Shown: positions 46,069 through 54,916 of the stretch, piece by piece | Position numbering within the stretch: position 1 is the stretch's first letter | How the letters are laid out: each line of letters starts with the position of its first letter | DNA from: Acinetobacter terrestris | GTDB taxonomy: Bacteria; Pseudomonadota; Gammaproteobacteria; Pseudomonadales; Moraxellaceae | Length of the DNA: 64,000 bases | Assembly: GCF_004331155.1 (NCBI RefSeq) | Contig: NZ_SJNZ01000014.1 | Span: 46,627 to 110,626, forward strand | Reading direction: 5' to 3' | Program-made: the position numbers and the translations under genes | The notes under the pieces: generated by a model | Database searches by the model: none | The model's input: only the letters and a program-made list of their open reading frames with translations | What the model was told of the DNA's origin: nothing

Positions 46069-47739
46069 ATGATTCATCGAATAAATTACCCCATTATTCT
46101 ATTCATTATGACTCAATTTTTTTTGCTGCAAAATTTGCATGCAGAAACACCCCATGCTTCTTCAGCAGAAAATTCTCAAGTCATTACGCCGCTTGAAAAT
46201 ACGCATCAGCTCGCTGCTTCATCGGGTGATGCGATTCAACAATTTGTCCATGCAGGATTTTCTGAACGTCGCACCATGTTAAACCAATGGCCAGCCAGCA
46301 TTGAAGAACTGGATCGTTTGGTGGCCTATGTAGACAATAATGAACTGTATACCGATGGTTCCGGACACACCTATATTTTAAAAAATGATGAAAAACTGTT
46401 TAGCTATCCAGATGAACAGGTTTTAGAGACCTGGCCAGCAGATTTATCCCAGGTCACCTTGGTGAACACCTTGCGTAAGGCATTGAGCTTTGGACAAGCC
46501 AAAGTCAGATTACAGTCCGAAGAGGCTTCGCAGCGTTTAGAAGCCATCGATATTCTAGAAAATAATCTATCCGAATTAGATCCGGCAATGGTCAATGCGC
46601 TGTATTTAAATGAAACGAATCATCAGGTTAAAGCCCGATTAGAACAACTCAAGGCACGTCTGGACTATGGCAGTACAGATGTATTGGTCAAGATCCAGGC
46701 AGCAAAAGTACTCAAACAATCAAATCGTCCCGATGTACTGGCTTTGGTTGAACAAGAACTCCAACAACCGAATTTAAATCCAGAATTAAAAGCGGCATTA
46801 GTGGATGCCAAAGGAAGTATTAAAACCCGGCTTCAAGCCAGTGAATGGACAGGACATATCTTTTCAGGTTTGAGTACCGCTAGCATTTTATTATTGGCGG
46901 CCTTAGGTTTAGCCATTACTTACGGTTTGCTGGGGGTCATCAATATGGCGCATGGCGAACTGATCATGATTGGTGCCTATACCACCTATGTGGTACAGAG
47001 CCTGTTCAAGAGCCATTTTTCAGGATATGTCGACTGGTATCTGATTGCTGCAATTCCCGCAGCATTCGTGGTCAGTGCATTGATTGGCATGTTGATTGAA
47101 AGGACCGTGATTCGTCCCTTATATGGTCGTCAGCTTGAAACCTTGTTGGCAACCTTTGGGGTCAGCTTGATCTTAATGCAATTGGTGCGGATGATTTTCG
47201 GTGCACAGAATGTTGAAGTCTCCAATATTTCATGGCTTTCTGGGGGGATTTCAATCACCCCCAGCCTGATGCTGCCTTATAACCGCATTGCTATTATCGT
47301 CTTTACTGTGGCTGTTTTTCTGCTCCTGGTTTATCTGCTGAATAAAACCCGTTTTGGCCTATTCGTTCGTGCCGTTACACAAAACCGTCAAATGGCACGT
47401 GCCGTGGGGATTCGTTCAAGCCGTATTGACATGCTGGCTTTTGGTTTGGGTTCAGGTCTGGCAGGCTTGGCAGGGTGTGCCCTGGCACAGGTCGGTAACG
47501 TTGGCCCGGACTTGGGTCAAAACTACATTATCGATGCTTTTTTAGTTGTAGTCGTCGGTGGTGTAGGACAAGTCTGGGGGGCCGTTCTTGCCGCACTGGG
47601 TTTAGGCATCAGCGGTACCGTTCTAGAGATTGGCATGGGTGCGGTACTGGCAAAAATTATTTTACTGGTTCTTGTGATTTTGTTTATTCAAAAACGCCCA
47701 CAAGGTTTATTCGCCATTAAAGGCCGATTTGTGGAGTAA
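46069..47739 (+). CDS. urtB: Urea ABC transporter permease UrtB
   Basis: A 556-residue LivH-type permease. It has a signal peptide and a soluble N-terminal region of about 240 residues (helical repeats such as LEQLKARLDYGSTDVLVKIQAAKVL) characteristic of UrtB. The membrane domain follows from about 265 (GLSTASILLLAALGLAITYGLLGVINMAHGELIMIGAY is split over two helices). FGLFVRAVTQNRQMARAVGI is the cytoplasmic coupling loop that contacts the ATPase. The N-terminal extension is normal for UrtB and is not a fusion artefact. Confidence 0.95.
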   Translation: MIHRINYPIILFIMTQFFLLQNLHAETPHASSAENSQVITPLENTHQLAASSGDAIQQFVHAGFSERRTMLNQWPASIEELDRLVAYVDNNELYTDGSGHTYILKNDEKLFSYPDEQVLETWPADLSQVTLVNTLRKALSFGQAKVRLQSEEASQRLEAIDILENNLSELDPAMVNALYLNETNHQVKARLEQLKARLDYGSTDVLVKIQAAKVLKQSNRPDVLALVEQELQQPNLNPELKAALVDAKGSIKTRLQASEWTGHIFSGLSTASILLLAALGLAITYGLLGVINMAHGELIMIGAYTTYVVQSLFKSHFSGYVDWYLIAAIPAAFVVSALIGMLIERTVIRPLYGRQLETLLATFGVSLILMQLVRMIFGAQNVEVSNISWLSGGISITPSLMLPYNRIAIIVFTVAVFLLLVYLLNKTRFGLFVRAVTQNRQMARAVGIRSSRIDMLAFGLGSGLAGLAGCALAQVGNVGPDLGQNYIIDAFLVVVVGGVGQVWGAVLAALGLGISGTVLEIGMGAVLAKIILLVLVILFIQKRPQGLFAIKGRFVE

Positions 47740-47744
47740 GTACG

Positions 47745-48815
47745 ATGAAAATCACATCATTCCTGTCCGATCAACCGTATAGCGCAGTGGCCATTGCCGT
47801 GTGCTTTGCCATCATGCTGATTTTACCCTGGTTCCATTTGCTGCCAAGCGATTCAAGTCTGCATCTTTCTGCATACTGGGTGACCCTCATTGGCAAAATC
47901 ATGTGCTTGGCCCTGGTGGCTTTGGCGCTTGATTTGGTCTGGGGCTATGCCGGCATTTTAAGTCTGGGGCATGGCCTGTATTTTGCTCTCGGGGGTTATG
48001 CCTTTGGGATGTACCTGATGCGTGAATCCGCAGGGGACGGCTTGCCTGACTTCATGCGCTTTTTAAGCTGGACGGAACTGCCATGGTACTGGGTCGGAAC
48101 AGAACATATTTTATGGTCACTCACCTTGGTGATCCTGGTTCCCGGACTGATCGCTTTTATCTTCGGGTATTTTGCTTTCCGTTCAAAAATTAAGGGCGTG
48201 TATTTTTCTATCATCACCCAGGCCATGACTTTTGCAGCAGCCTTATTGTTCTTCCGCAATGAAACCGGCTTTGGCGGGAATAACGGTTTTACTGGTTTTA
48301 AAACCCTGTTAGGTCTGGATATTACCTCGACCTCAATGCGTGCCAGCTTATGCTTTATCACCGCATTGGTCTTACTACTGAGTTTTATCGGCTTACGTCA
48401 TTTGATGAATAAGCCTTATGGACGTGTATTGGGGGCAATTCGGGACAGTGAAAACCGTCTGCAATATTTAGGTTATCGAACTCTCTGGTACAAGCTGTCT
48501 GCATGGGTACTTTCTGCGGTCATCGCAGGTATTGCTGGAGCATTGTATGTACCACAGGCCGGGATTATTAACCCGAGTGAAATGAACCCTGTGAATTCTA
48601 TTGAAATGGCGGTATGGGTTGCGGCAGGTGGTCGGGGAACCTTGATTGGACCCATTCTGGGGGCAGGTTTGATTAATGGCGTGAAGACCTATTTCACTGT
48701 GGCTTATCCAGAAGTATGGTTGCTCATTCTCGGAGCACTGTTCATCGTCGTGACCATTTTCCTGCCTAAAGGGGTGATTGGTATGTTCGACCGCTTTAAA
48801 AAGGAGAAAAACTAA
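47745..48815 (+). CDS. urtC: Urea ABC transporter permease UrtC
   Basis: A 356-residue LivM-type permease with about ten helices. DLVWGYAGILSLGHGLYFALGGYAFGMYLM is split by helix boundaries near residue 65-95, and RVLGAIRDSENRLQYLGYR (near 226) is the ATPase-contact loop. GNNGFTGF (near 177) is typical of UrtC. It begins 5 bp after urtB and ends directly against the urtD start codon. Confidence 0.95.
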   Translation: MKITSFLSDQPYSAVAIAVCFAIMLILPWFHLLPSDSSLHLSAYWVTLIGKIMCLALVALALDLVWGYAGILSLGHGLYFALGGYAFGMYLMRESAGDGLPDFMRFLSWTELPWYWVGTEHILWSLTLVILVPGLIAFIFGYFAFRSKIKGVYFSIITQAMTFAAALLFFRNETGFGGNNGFTGFKTLLGLDITSTSMRASLCFITALVLLLSFIGLRHLMNKPYGRVLGAIRDSENRLQYLGYRTLWYKLSAWVLSAVIAGIAGALYVPQAGIINPSEMNPVNSIEMAVWVAAGGRGTLIGPILGAGLINGVKTYFTVAYPEVWLLILGALFIVVTIFLPKGVIGMFDRFKKEKN

Positions 48816-49643
48816 ATGTCAGATTTAGGATTAAACGCACCACAACATGGCGGTCAACTGGGTGAAGGCTATGGACGTTTAAGAGCAGCCGGACCTGACT
48901 TTAGCCATGGCATCGCTTTATATTTAGAAAAAGTCAGTGTCTGGTTTGATGCATTCCAGGCCTTAAACGATTTGTCGCTTTACATCAATGAAGGTGAATT
49001 GCGCTGCATCATCGGGCCGAATGGAGCGGGTAAAACCACGCTGATGGATGTGATTACCGGGAAGACCCGACCCACACAAGGCACAGCATTTTTCGGTCAA
49101 AACTATAACCTGGCAAAAATGAGCACCGAAGAAATTGCTGAAGCCGGGATTGGTCGAAAATTTCAAAAACCCACCGTTTTTGAAAATTTCACCGTGATGG
49201 AAAACCTGCTCTTGGCCGCACCTAAAAATAAACAGGTGAAGAAAAGTTTTTTTAGCAAGCTCGAGCCAGATGCTCAACTGGCTTTGGAACAATCTCTCGA
49301 GCAAATTCGATTGAAAGAATTGATCAACAAGCCAGCAGGTTTATTGTCGCATGGCCAAAAGCAATGGCTTGAAATTGGCATGTTGTTGATGCAGCGTCCA
49401 AAACTGATTTTGCTGGATGAACCTGTGGCCGGGATGACCGATGCCGAAACGGAACACACGGCTGAACTCTGCTTGGAATTGAAAAAAAGTCATACCTTGA
49501 TTGTGGTGGAGCATGACATGAGTTTCATTAACAGTATCAGCGAAAAAGTGACGGTACTCGCGCAGGGGGCAATTTTAGCGGAAGGGACATTGGCGGAAGT
49601 TCAGGCCAATGAAGATGTAATTGAAAAATATTTGGGACGTTAA
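48816..49643 (+). CDS. urtD: Urea ABC transporter ATP-binding protein UrtD
   Basis: A 275-residue LivG-type ATPase. Walker A is GPNGAGKTTLMD (near 67), the signature is LSHGQKQWLEIGMLLMQRP (near 175, with SHGQ replacing SGGQ as usual for UrtD) and Walker B is LILLDEPVAGM. ATG 48816 immediately follows the urtC stop, with AAGGAG upstream. It pairs with UrtE to energise import. Confidence 0.95.
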   Translation: MSDLGLNAPQHGGQLGEGYGRLRAAGPDFSHGIALYLEKVSVWFDAFQALNDLSLYINEGELRCIIGPNGAGKTTLMDVITGKTRPTQGTAFFGQNYNLAKMSTEEIAEAGIGRKFQKPTVFENFTVMENLLLAAPKNKQVKKSFFSKLEPDAQLALEQSLEQIRLKELINKPAGLLSHGQKQWLEIGMLLMQRPKLILLDEPVAGMTDAETEHTAELCLELKKSHTLIVVEHDMSFINSISEKVTVLAQGAILAEGTLAEVQANEDVIEKYLGR

Positions 49644-49653
49644 GGAGCAGGCC

Positions 49654-50352
49654 ATGTTAGAAGTCAAAGACGTCAATCAGTTTTATGGTGGCAGTCATAT
49701 TTTACGTAATGTGTCTTTCCAGGCTCCTGTGGGTAAATGTTCGGTTGTGCTTGGACGCAATGGCGTAGGAAAAACCACTTTATTGAAATGTTTGATGGGC
49801 ATCTTGCCGATTAGATCGGGACAGATTCTACTGGATGGAAAAGACATTTCAAGAATGAGTCCCGAACAACGTGTTCGCGCTGGCTTGGCCTATGTTCCAC
49901 AAGGACGGGATATTTTTTCGACCTTGACTGTAGAAGAAAACATCCTGATTGGCATGGCGAAATTTTCAGGCGCTAAAACCCGGAAAGTGCCTGAGCATCT
50001 TTACGAGATTTTCCCTGTACTTGATCAAATGAAACATCGCCGTGGCGGAGATTTATCCGGTGGTCAGCAACAGCAGCTTGCCATTGCCCGTGCCTTAGCT
50101 TCAGAACCGCGTGTGTTGATTTTAGATGAACCCACTGAAGGAATTCAGCCATCGATTATTAAAGATATTGGCAAGGTAATTCGTAAACTTGCTGATGGCG
50201 GGGAAATGGCCATTATTTTAGTGGAGCAGTTCTATGACTTCGCTGAAGAGCTGGCGGATGGCTATACCGTGATGGCGCGTGGACAAGTGATTGCGCAGGG
50301 TGCGGGGAATGAAATGCCAGAGAAAGGAATTAAGGAGCTGGTGGCAATTTAG
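49654..50352 (+). CDS. urtE: Urea ABC transporter ATP-binding protein UrtE
   Basis: A 232-residue LivF-type ATPase. Walker A is GRNGVGKTTLLK (near 35), the signature is LSGGQQQQLAIARAL (near 133), Walker B is VLILDEPTEGIQPSII, and the switch histidine of typical ABC ATPases is replaced by Gln in VEQFYDF. AAGGAG before ATG 49654 sets the start; an ATG at 49621 lies inside urtD. A strong terminator follows at 50361. Confidence 0.95.
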   Translation: MLEVKDVNQFYGGSHILRNVSFQAPVGKCSVVLGRNGVGKTTLLKCLMGILPIRSGQILLDGKDISRMSPEQRVRAGLAYVPQGRDIFSTLTVEENILIGMAKFSGAKTRKVPEHLYEIFPVLDQMKHRRGGDLSGGQQQQLAIARALASEPRVLILDEPTEGIQPSIIKDIGKVIRKLADGGEMAIILVEQFYDFAEELADGYTVMARGQVIAQGAGNEMPEKGIKELVAI

Positions 50353-50360
50353 CTATTTTT

Positions 50361-50390
50361 AAAAAATGGAGGAGCTGTCCTCCTTTTTTC
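50361..50390 (+). terminator. Rho-independent terminator after urtE
   Basis: GGAGGA (50368-50373) and TCCTCC (50378-50383), extended by A/T pairing on both sides, end in six T residues. It closes the urt operon, so ureE needs its own promoter. Confidence 0.85.
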
Positions 50391-50600
50391 ATATGTTTGC
50401 TTCATCATGAAAGCATCTTTATTTGAACAGTATCCTAAGCAAGGACTAGCTGGGATTTAAACCCTGAAAAAGTAAAGTCTTTCCCAAGCTTCGCCGATGA
50501 ATTTTGAACGGCTATCATCCGTGTCATTTAAAAATAAAAGATATCCCATCGGGAATTTTTTAATCCATCTACGCGCTAATACCTGATCTTTAAGAACAAC

Positions 50601-50617
50601 TTGGTATGAGAATTGCT
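50601..50617 (+). promoter_or_regulatory. Sigma-54-type promoter before ureE
   Basis: TTGGTATGAGAATTGCT carries GG (50603-50604) and GC (50615-50616) separated by exactly ten bases, and a full TTGCT -12 element; only two pyrimidine changes (C to T) occur in the -24 half. It lies about 97 bp before ureE and downstream of the urtE terminator. A TGC...GCA dyad at 50398-50415 might be an activator (NtrC-like) site, though its spacing is one base longer than the consensus. The rest of 50391-50713 holds no gene. Confidence 0.6.
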
Positions 50618-50713
50618 TAATAATCATAATGATGCACTTTTATATCCAGCTTGCTCTTATTGCTTTATTTTGGATCAAAAGGTGAAATCAAGAAAGACTG
50701 AAATGGAGCGAAA

Positions 50714-51196
50714 ATGAAAATTTATACTCAACGATTAGAACAACTTAAGCCTAAACAGCAGTTCGAGACGATTGAATTAACTTTTGACGTGCGTCAAAAG
50801 AGCCGTTTTCGTGCAACTTTAAAAAATGGGGTTGATATTGGTGCAGATTTGCCGCGCAACGGCATTTTGCGTAGTGGTGCTTATATTGCTACAGCACAGG
50901 GCGATGTACTTCAGGTGAATGCACAAGCTGAAAGCCTCATGCAAGTGACAGCACAATCTGAATTTGATCTGTTAAAAGCAGCTTACCATTTGGGCAATCG
51001 TCACGTTCCTTTAATGTTAACGCCTACTGCACTTTATTTTGAACCCGACCATGTACTGGCGGAGATGGTGATGGGTTTAGGACTCAGAGTGACAGAAACG
51101 TTACATCCTTTTGAACCTGAAAGTGGCGCCTATGCCCAACATCAGCATGATCATCGCTTAAGCCCAATTAAAGCCTTACATCATGTCCATCACTAA
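50714..51196 (+). CDS. ureE: Urease accessory protein UreE (nickel metallochaperone)
   Basis: A 160-residue nickel-binding chaperone that delivers Ni to the UreG/UreF/UreD complex. The N-terminal peptide-binding domain includes [20 protein letters not shown], and the metal-binding domain includes [13 protein letters not shown] with the conserved interfacial histidine. The C-terminus is His-rich (HQHDH near 150, ending HHVHH), supplying extra nickel sites. It overlaps ureF by 14 bp. Confidence 0.94.
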   Translation: MKIYTQRLEQLKPKQQFETIELTFDVRQKSRFRATLKNGVDIGADLPRNGILRSGAYIATAQGDVLQVNAQAESLMQVTAQSEFDLLKAAYHLGNRHVPLMLTPTALYFEPDHVLAEMVMGLGLRVTETLHPFEPESGAYAQHQHDHRLSPIKALHHVHH

Positions 51197-51848
51197 TGCA
51201 GCCCAGTTGCTGAGTCTGCTCACACTATCATCTACGGCCTTGCCCATTGGAGCATATTGCTATTCGCAAGGGGTGGAAAGTGCGATTGAACGCGGCATGA
51301 TTCATGATGAAACATCCAGTATTGCATACTTTGAGGAAGTGCTCGAGATGCTGTTAATCCGTTTCGAATTACCGTTGTTAAAGCGCCTAATGCAATGCTT
51401 TGATGACACAGCGCAATTTGAATATTGGGCCAATATCTATCGTGCAAGCCGTGAAAGCAAAGAGTTGCTCGCCGAATCGACCCAGTTGGCTTTTTCACTC
51501 AATGCCTGGATTCGCGACGTTTTAAAACAACCGGTCATGGTCAAAAAACAGCTCGGGTTTATGCCGGTGTATGGGCATTTATGTGGCACTTTAGCGTTGA
51601 ACTCAGCCGATGTACTCACGGCTTATACCTTCACCGTATTAGAAAACCAGGTGTTGGCTGCGGTCAAAACAGTACCGCTAGGACAAATGAGTGGACAACG
51701 GATTTTATGGCATTTACATGCGCTTATACCTGACGCCATTCAGCGTGCCTTGGCCTTAGAAGATGGTGAAATCAGTAGCGCTTTACCACAATATGCCATG
51801 CTCAGCATGCAGCATGAAAACCAGTATTCAAGATTGTTCAGATCGTAA
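51183..51848 (+). CDS. ureF: Urease accessory protein UreF
   Basis: A 221-residue all-helical protein that binds UreD-urease and gates UreG GTPase activity. [22 protein letters not shown] (about residues 17-38), PLLKRLM and [13 protein letters not shown] near 170 follow the family. It begins inside the 3' end of ureE (translational coupling) and precedes ureG by 35 bp. Confidence 0.93.
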   Translation: MSITNAAQLLSLLTLSSTALPIGAYCYSQGVESAIERGMIHDETSSIAYFEEVLEMLLIRFELPLLKRLMQCFDDTAQFEYWANIYRASRESKELLAESTQLAFSLNAWIRDVLKQPVMVKKQLGFMPVYGHLCGTLALNSADVLTAYTFTVLENQVLAAVKTVPLGQMSGQRILWHLHALIPDAIQRALALEDGEISSALPQYAMLSMQHENQYSRLFRS

Positions 51849-51883
51849 ATAGAGAAATCAAAGCAATAACAGGGGAAATACAG

Positions 51884-52498
51884 ATGTCAGAACGTAGTCC
51901 ATTACGGGTTGGAATTGGCGGACCGGTCGGTTCAGGTAAAACAGCGCTAACCCTCAATTTATGTCAGGCGTTGCGTGAAAAATACAATATGGCCGTGGTC
52001 ACCAATGACATCTATACCAAAGAAGATTCTAACTTCCTGACCCGTCATGAAGCGATGTCTCCAGAGCGCATTGTGGGCGTAGAAACGGGCGGTTGTCCGC
52101 ATACCGCCATTCGTGAAGATGCGTCAATTAACCTGGCGGCGATTGATGACTTGTGTGAAAAATTCGAAGGGTTAGAGCTGATCATCATTGAAAGCGGTGG
52201 CGATAATTTAGCGGCAACCTTTAGTCCAGAACTGTCTGATTTAACCTTGTACGTGATTGATGTCGGTGGCGGCGAAAAAATTCCACGCAAAGGTGGTCCG
52301 GGTATTACCAAATCTGACCTATTGATTATCAACAAAACAGATTTGGCACCTATGGTTGGTGCCAACCTGGATGTGATGGATCAAGACGCCAAACGCATGC
52401 GCGGCGAAAAACCATTTCTATTTTCCAATATGAAAACCAAGGATGGGCTTGAATCCATTATTTCTTTTATTGAAAAGCAAGGTTTGTTTAAGGCTTAA
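51884..52498 (+). CDS. ureG: Urease accessory GTPase UreG
   Basis: A 204-residue SIMIBI GTPase driving nickel insertion. The P-loop is [11 protein letters not shown] (about 8-18), [11 protein letters not shown] is switch [15 protein letters not shown] contains the CPH nickel-binding motif (near 66-68), ESGGDN follows, and NKTDLAP gives guanine specificity. All motifs are intact, so the product should be functional. Confidence 0.97.
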   Translation: MSERSPLRVGIGGPVGSGKTALTLNLCQALREKYNMAVVTNDIYTKEDSNFLTRHEAMSPERIVGVETGGCPHTAIREDASINLAAIDDLCEKFEGLELIIIESGGDNLAATFSPELSDLTLYVIDVGGGEKIPRKGGPGITKSDLLIINKTDLAPMVGANLDVMDQDAKRMRGEKPFLFSNMKTKDGLESIISFIEKQGLFKA

Positions 52499-52509
52499 GC
52501 AGGAGCACG

Positions 52510-53076
52510 ATGTCAATGTTAAAAAAAATAATTGCTGTTGGGTTAAGCAGCTTACCGATGATGGTGATGGCACACCCGGGTCATGCCCATGAAAGCAGTT
52601 TTTGGACGGGCTTTAGCCATCCTTTTACCGGATTAGATCACCTGATGATGGCCATTGCTTTTGGGGTATTGCTTTGGAGCGCCACTCAACGCTGGAAAGT
52701 CGCAGGCTTTTTCGGTTTAGCGGCAGCGATGATTGCAGGATTTGTTTTAGGACAGCTGCAAGTGTTGCCGAATGTTTTTGCAGAATATGGCATTGTTTTG
52801 TCTTTGGCGGTGGTGGCGACAGCACTATTGATGAAATCCAATCGTATTTTTGCTGTCGCGACCATGGTGCTCGCAAGTTTCCATGGCGTGGCACATGGCA
52901 ATGAACTGGGACAATCAGGACACATGCTGCAACTTATGTTGGGGATGGTCAGTGCGATGTCGATTATTTATCTGATCGGTTTAGGCTTAGGGGCGTTTAC
53001 TCAAAAATACCTGCCACAGGGTCGCAAGATTATTGCAGCATTGGCAGCAATCCTTGCTGTTATTGGTCTCGCTTAA
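52510..53076 (+). CDS. ureJ: HupE/UreJ family membrane protein (probable nickel permease)
   Basis: A 188-residue protein with a signal-like N-terminus and about six helices. After cleavage it begins HPGHAHESSFWTGFSHPFTGLDHLM, which is the HupE/UreJ nickel-binding signature with several histidines and an aspartate. A second motif, SFHGVAHGNEL, is near 120. AGGAG precedes ATG 52510, 11 bp after ureG. It probably supplies nickel for urease. Confidence 0.9.
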   Translation: MSMLKKIIAVGLSSLPMMVMAHPGHAHESSFWTGFSHPFTGLDHLMMAIAFGVLLWSATQRWKVAGFFGLAAAMIAGFVLGQLQVLPNVFAEYGIVLSLAVVATALLMKSNRIFAVATMVLASFHGVAHGNELGQSGHMLQLMLGMVSAMSIIYLIGLGLGAFTQKYLPQGRKIIAALAAILAVIGLA

Positions 53077-53098
53077 TGCGTTTTAAGCAGTATTGATC

Positions 53099-53995
53099 AT
53101 GAATATGTTGAGCTCAGCCATTACACAAACAGTAGATGTGCAGAACCCATCGCAGCTTTGGTATGCGTGCCTCGAGCTTGGTTTTCGTTATCAGGCTGCG
53201 CAGCAACGCACGACCTTGGCACATCGAAAACATTCGGGTCCGGTTCGGGTACAAAAGATGCTTTGGCCGGAAAAGAGCGGAATCTGTCATGCCATTATTG
53301 TGCATCCTCCAGCAGGTATTGCCGGAGGCGACCACTTGACTTTTAACCTGCAGGTAGATGCCGATGCTCATGCCCTGGTGACCACGCCCGGTGCCGGGAA
53401 ATGGTACAAAACCAACGGTAAATCGGCCTTTCAGCATATTCAGATTCGCTTAAAGGATAACGCTATTTTTGAATGGCTGCCGCAAGAAACCATGTTGTTT
53501 AATGGCGCACATGCGCATTCTGAAACCGCCATTCATTTGGATACAGCGTCCAGTTTTATCGGCTGGGATATGTTGGTGATTGGTCGCCAAGCCTGTGCAG
53601 AGCAGTTTACGAATGGTCAATACCGCAATCATTTTAAGCTGCTACGCGAAGATAAATTGCTGCTAGCGGACAGTTTGAATTTTGTCGGCAATGATCGCTG
53701 GTTAAGCTCATGTCTGGGGATGAATGGTCAGGCCGTCATGGGCAGTTTTTGGGCTGTTGCACCGGAAAAATATCGTGCCACTGTGTATCTAGAAGAATAT
53801 GTTGCCGTAATTCGTGAGCTGATTACGCGGATGAAAATTAATGTCACTTTGACGGTACTCGGCGATGTCATTTGCGCACGTTTTTTAGGAGACGATGTAC
53901 GGCAGTGTCATGATGCTTTTGCTGCTATTCGGGCAAGGTTAAGACGTTACTGGTTTGATTTAGATGAAGAGTTTCCAAGAATCTGGCGGACATAG
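53099..53995 (+). CDS. ureD: Urease accessory protein UreD
   Basis: A 298-residue scaffold that binds apo-urease and forms a tunnel for nickel. Family segments are [14 protein letters not shown] (near 68), [16 protein letters not shown] (near 93) and [13 protein letters not shown] near 126. I take ATG 53099; a TTG two codons upstream and an ATG two codons downstream are alternatives because no strong ribosome site marks the start. It ends about 250 bp before ureA, with palindromic repeats in the gap. Confidence 0.93.
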   Translation: MNMLSSAITQTVDVQNPSQLWYACLELGFRYQAAQQRTTLAHRKHSGPVRVQKMLWPEKSGICHAIIVHPPAGIAGGDHLTFNLQVDADAHALVTTPGAGKWYKTNGKSAFQHIQIRLKDNAIFEWLPQETMLFNGAHAHSETAIHLDTASSFIGWDMLVIGRQACAEQFTNGQYRNHFKLLREDKLLLADSLNFVGNDRWLSSCLGMNGQAVMGSFWAVAPEKYRATVYLEEYVAVIRELITRMKINVTLTVLGDVICARFLGDDVRQCHDAFAAIRARLRRYWFDLDEEFPRIWRT

Positions 53996-54006
53996 TTTAA
54001 TTTTTA

Positions 54007-54108
54007 TTAGCCCTCCTCCCAACCTTCGTCAAATGGAGAAAGAGTATTTTACATTGACGTTATGAGTGTTTTCCCTCCCTTTGGGAGGGAGTTAGAGGGA
54101 GGGGTAAA
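54007..54108. repeat. Nested palindromic repeat between ureD and ureA (first)
   Basis: The core hairpin is CCCTCCC-TTT-GGGAGGG near 54073-54089. A wider pairing of CCCTCCTCCC near 54011 with GGGAGGG near 54093-54103 encloses it. This is the type of dispersed extragenic palindrome common in Acinetobacter-like genomes. Confidence 0.5.
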
Positions 54109-54124
54109 AGGTGAAGGTTTTAAA

Positions 54125-54191
54125 TTACCTCTCCCTTGCGAACTCAGAATATATTCTGAGGATTCTCATTTCCTAAGAGAAAAGGGAATTT
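54125..54191. repeat. Palindromic repeat before ureA (second)
   Basis: It starts TTACCTCTCCCT and ends with AAAGGGAATTT, framing the perfect 18-bp palindrome CTCAGAATATATTCTGAG near 54141-54160. The same outer words frame the repeat after ureC at 56619, so the two belong to one family. Confidence 0.55.
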
Positions 54192-54201
54192 AAGACATAC
54201 C

Positions 54202-54217
54202 TTGCACATATTTTGCT
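54202..54217 (+). promoter_or_regulatory. Weak sigma-54-like element before ureA
   Basis: TTGCAC, five bases, then TTGCT (54202-54217) fits the -24/-12 pattern except that the first G of the invariant GG is T. It would start transcription about 20 bp before ureA. It could equally be an ordinary AT-rich promoter. Confidence 0.35.
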
Positions 54218-54248
54218 TAGTCATAAATACATGAATTAGGAACCGTTT

Positions 54249-54551
54249 ATGGAACTGAATCCTACAGAAAAAGACAAACTGCTGATTTTTACTGCAGGCT
54301 TAGTCGCAGAGCGTCGTAAAGCCCGTGGCTTAAAACTCAACTATCCTGAGGCGATTGCCTATATTTCTGCGGCACTGCTTGAAGGTGCACGTGATGGCAT
54401 GAGCGTCAGTGAACTGATGCATTTTGGCACAACCTTACTTAGCCGTGATGACGTAATGGATGGTATTGCCGAGATGATTGCTGAAGTGCAAGTGGAAGCC
54501 ACCTTTCCTGACGGTTCAAAACTGATTACTGTCCATCAACCGATTATTTAA
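54249..54551 (+). CDS. ureA: Urease subunit gamma
   Basis: A 100-residue subunit, the usual length. [21 protein letters not shown] at the start and [21 protein letters not shown] (near 29-49) are highly conserved urease gamma segments. It assembles with UreB and UreC into the (alpha-beta-gamma)3 enzyme. The following ureB begins 20 bp after it. Confidence 0.97.
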   Translation: MELNPTEKDKLLIFTAGLVAERRKARGLKLNYPEAIAYISAALLEGARDGMSVSELMHFGTTLLSRDDVMDGIAEMIAEVQVEATFPDGSKLITVHQPII

Positions 54552-54571
54552 ACAAAAATAAGGATAAGCCG

Positions 54572-54883
54572 ATGATTCCGGGTGAAGTCATCACGCCTGA
54601 TCGTGATATTGAATTAAATGTAGGACGTGAAACCTTGAAAATGAGTGTGGCCAATGCGGGCGACCGACCAATTCAGATTGGGTCACATTTTCATTTTGCT
54701 GAAGCCAATGATGCTTTGCAATTTGACCGCAATGCGGCACGTGGCTACCGGCTGAATATTGCTGCCGGTACGGCTATACGGTTTGAACCCGGGCAAAGCC
54801 GAAATGTTGAACTCATTGCATTGGCCGGAAAACGTGAAGTTTATGGCTTTGCAGGACGAGTGATGGGTAAGCTCGATTCATAA
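54572..54883 (+). CDS. ureB: Urease subunit beta
   Basis: A 103-residue subunit starting [19 protein letters not shown], the standard beta N-terminus. [20 protein letters not shown] (near 30-49) and [18 protein letters not shown] follow the family exactly. It is a separate gene, as in most proteobacteria, not fused to gamma. Confidence 0.97.
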   Translation: MIPGEVITPDRDIELNVGRETLKMSVANAGDRPIQIGSHFHFAEANDALQFDRNAARGYRLNIAAGTAIRFEPGQSRNVELIALAGKREVYGFAGRVMGKLDS

Positions 54884-54916
54884 AAATTACATCAGAATGA
54901 TAAAGGTTTATAAATC

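Noticed and set aside
46069..46800. Long N-terminal region of UrtB as a fusion of an unrelated domain
   Set aside because: Helical N-terminal extensions of this length are normal for UrtB proteins.
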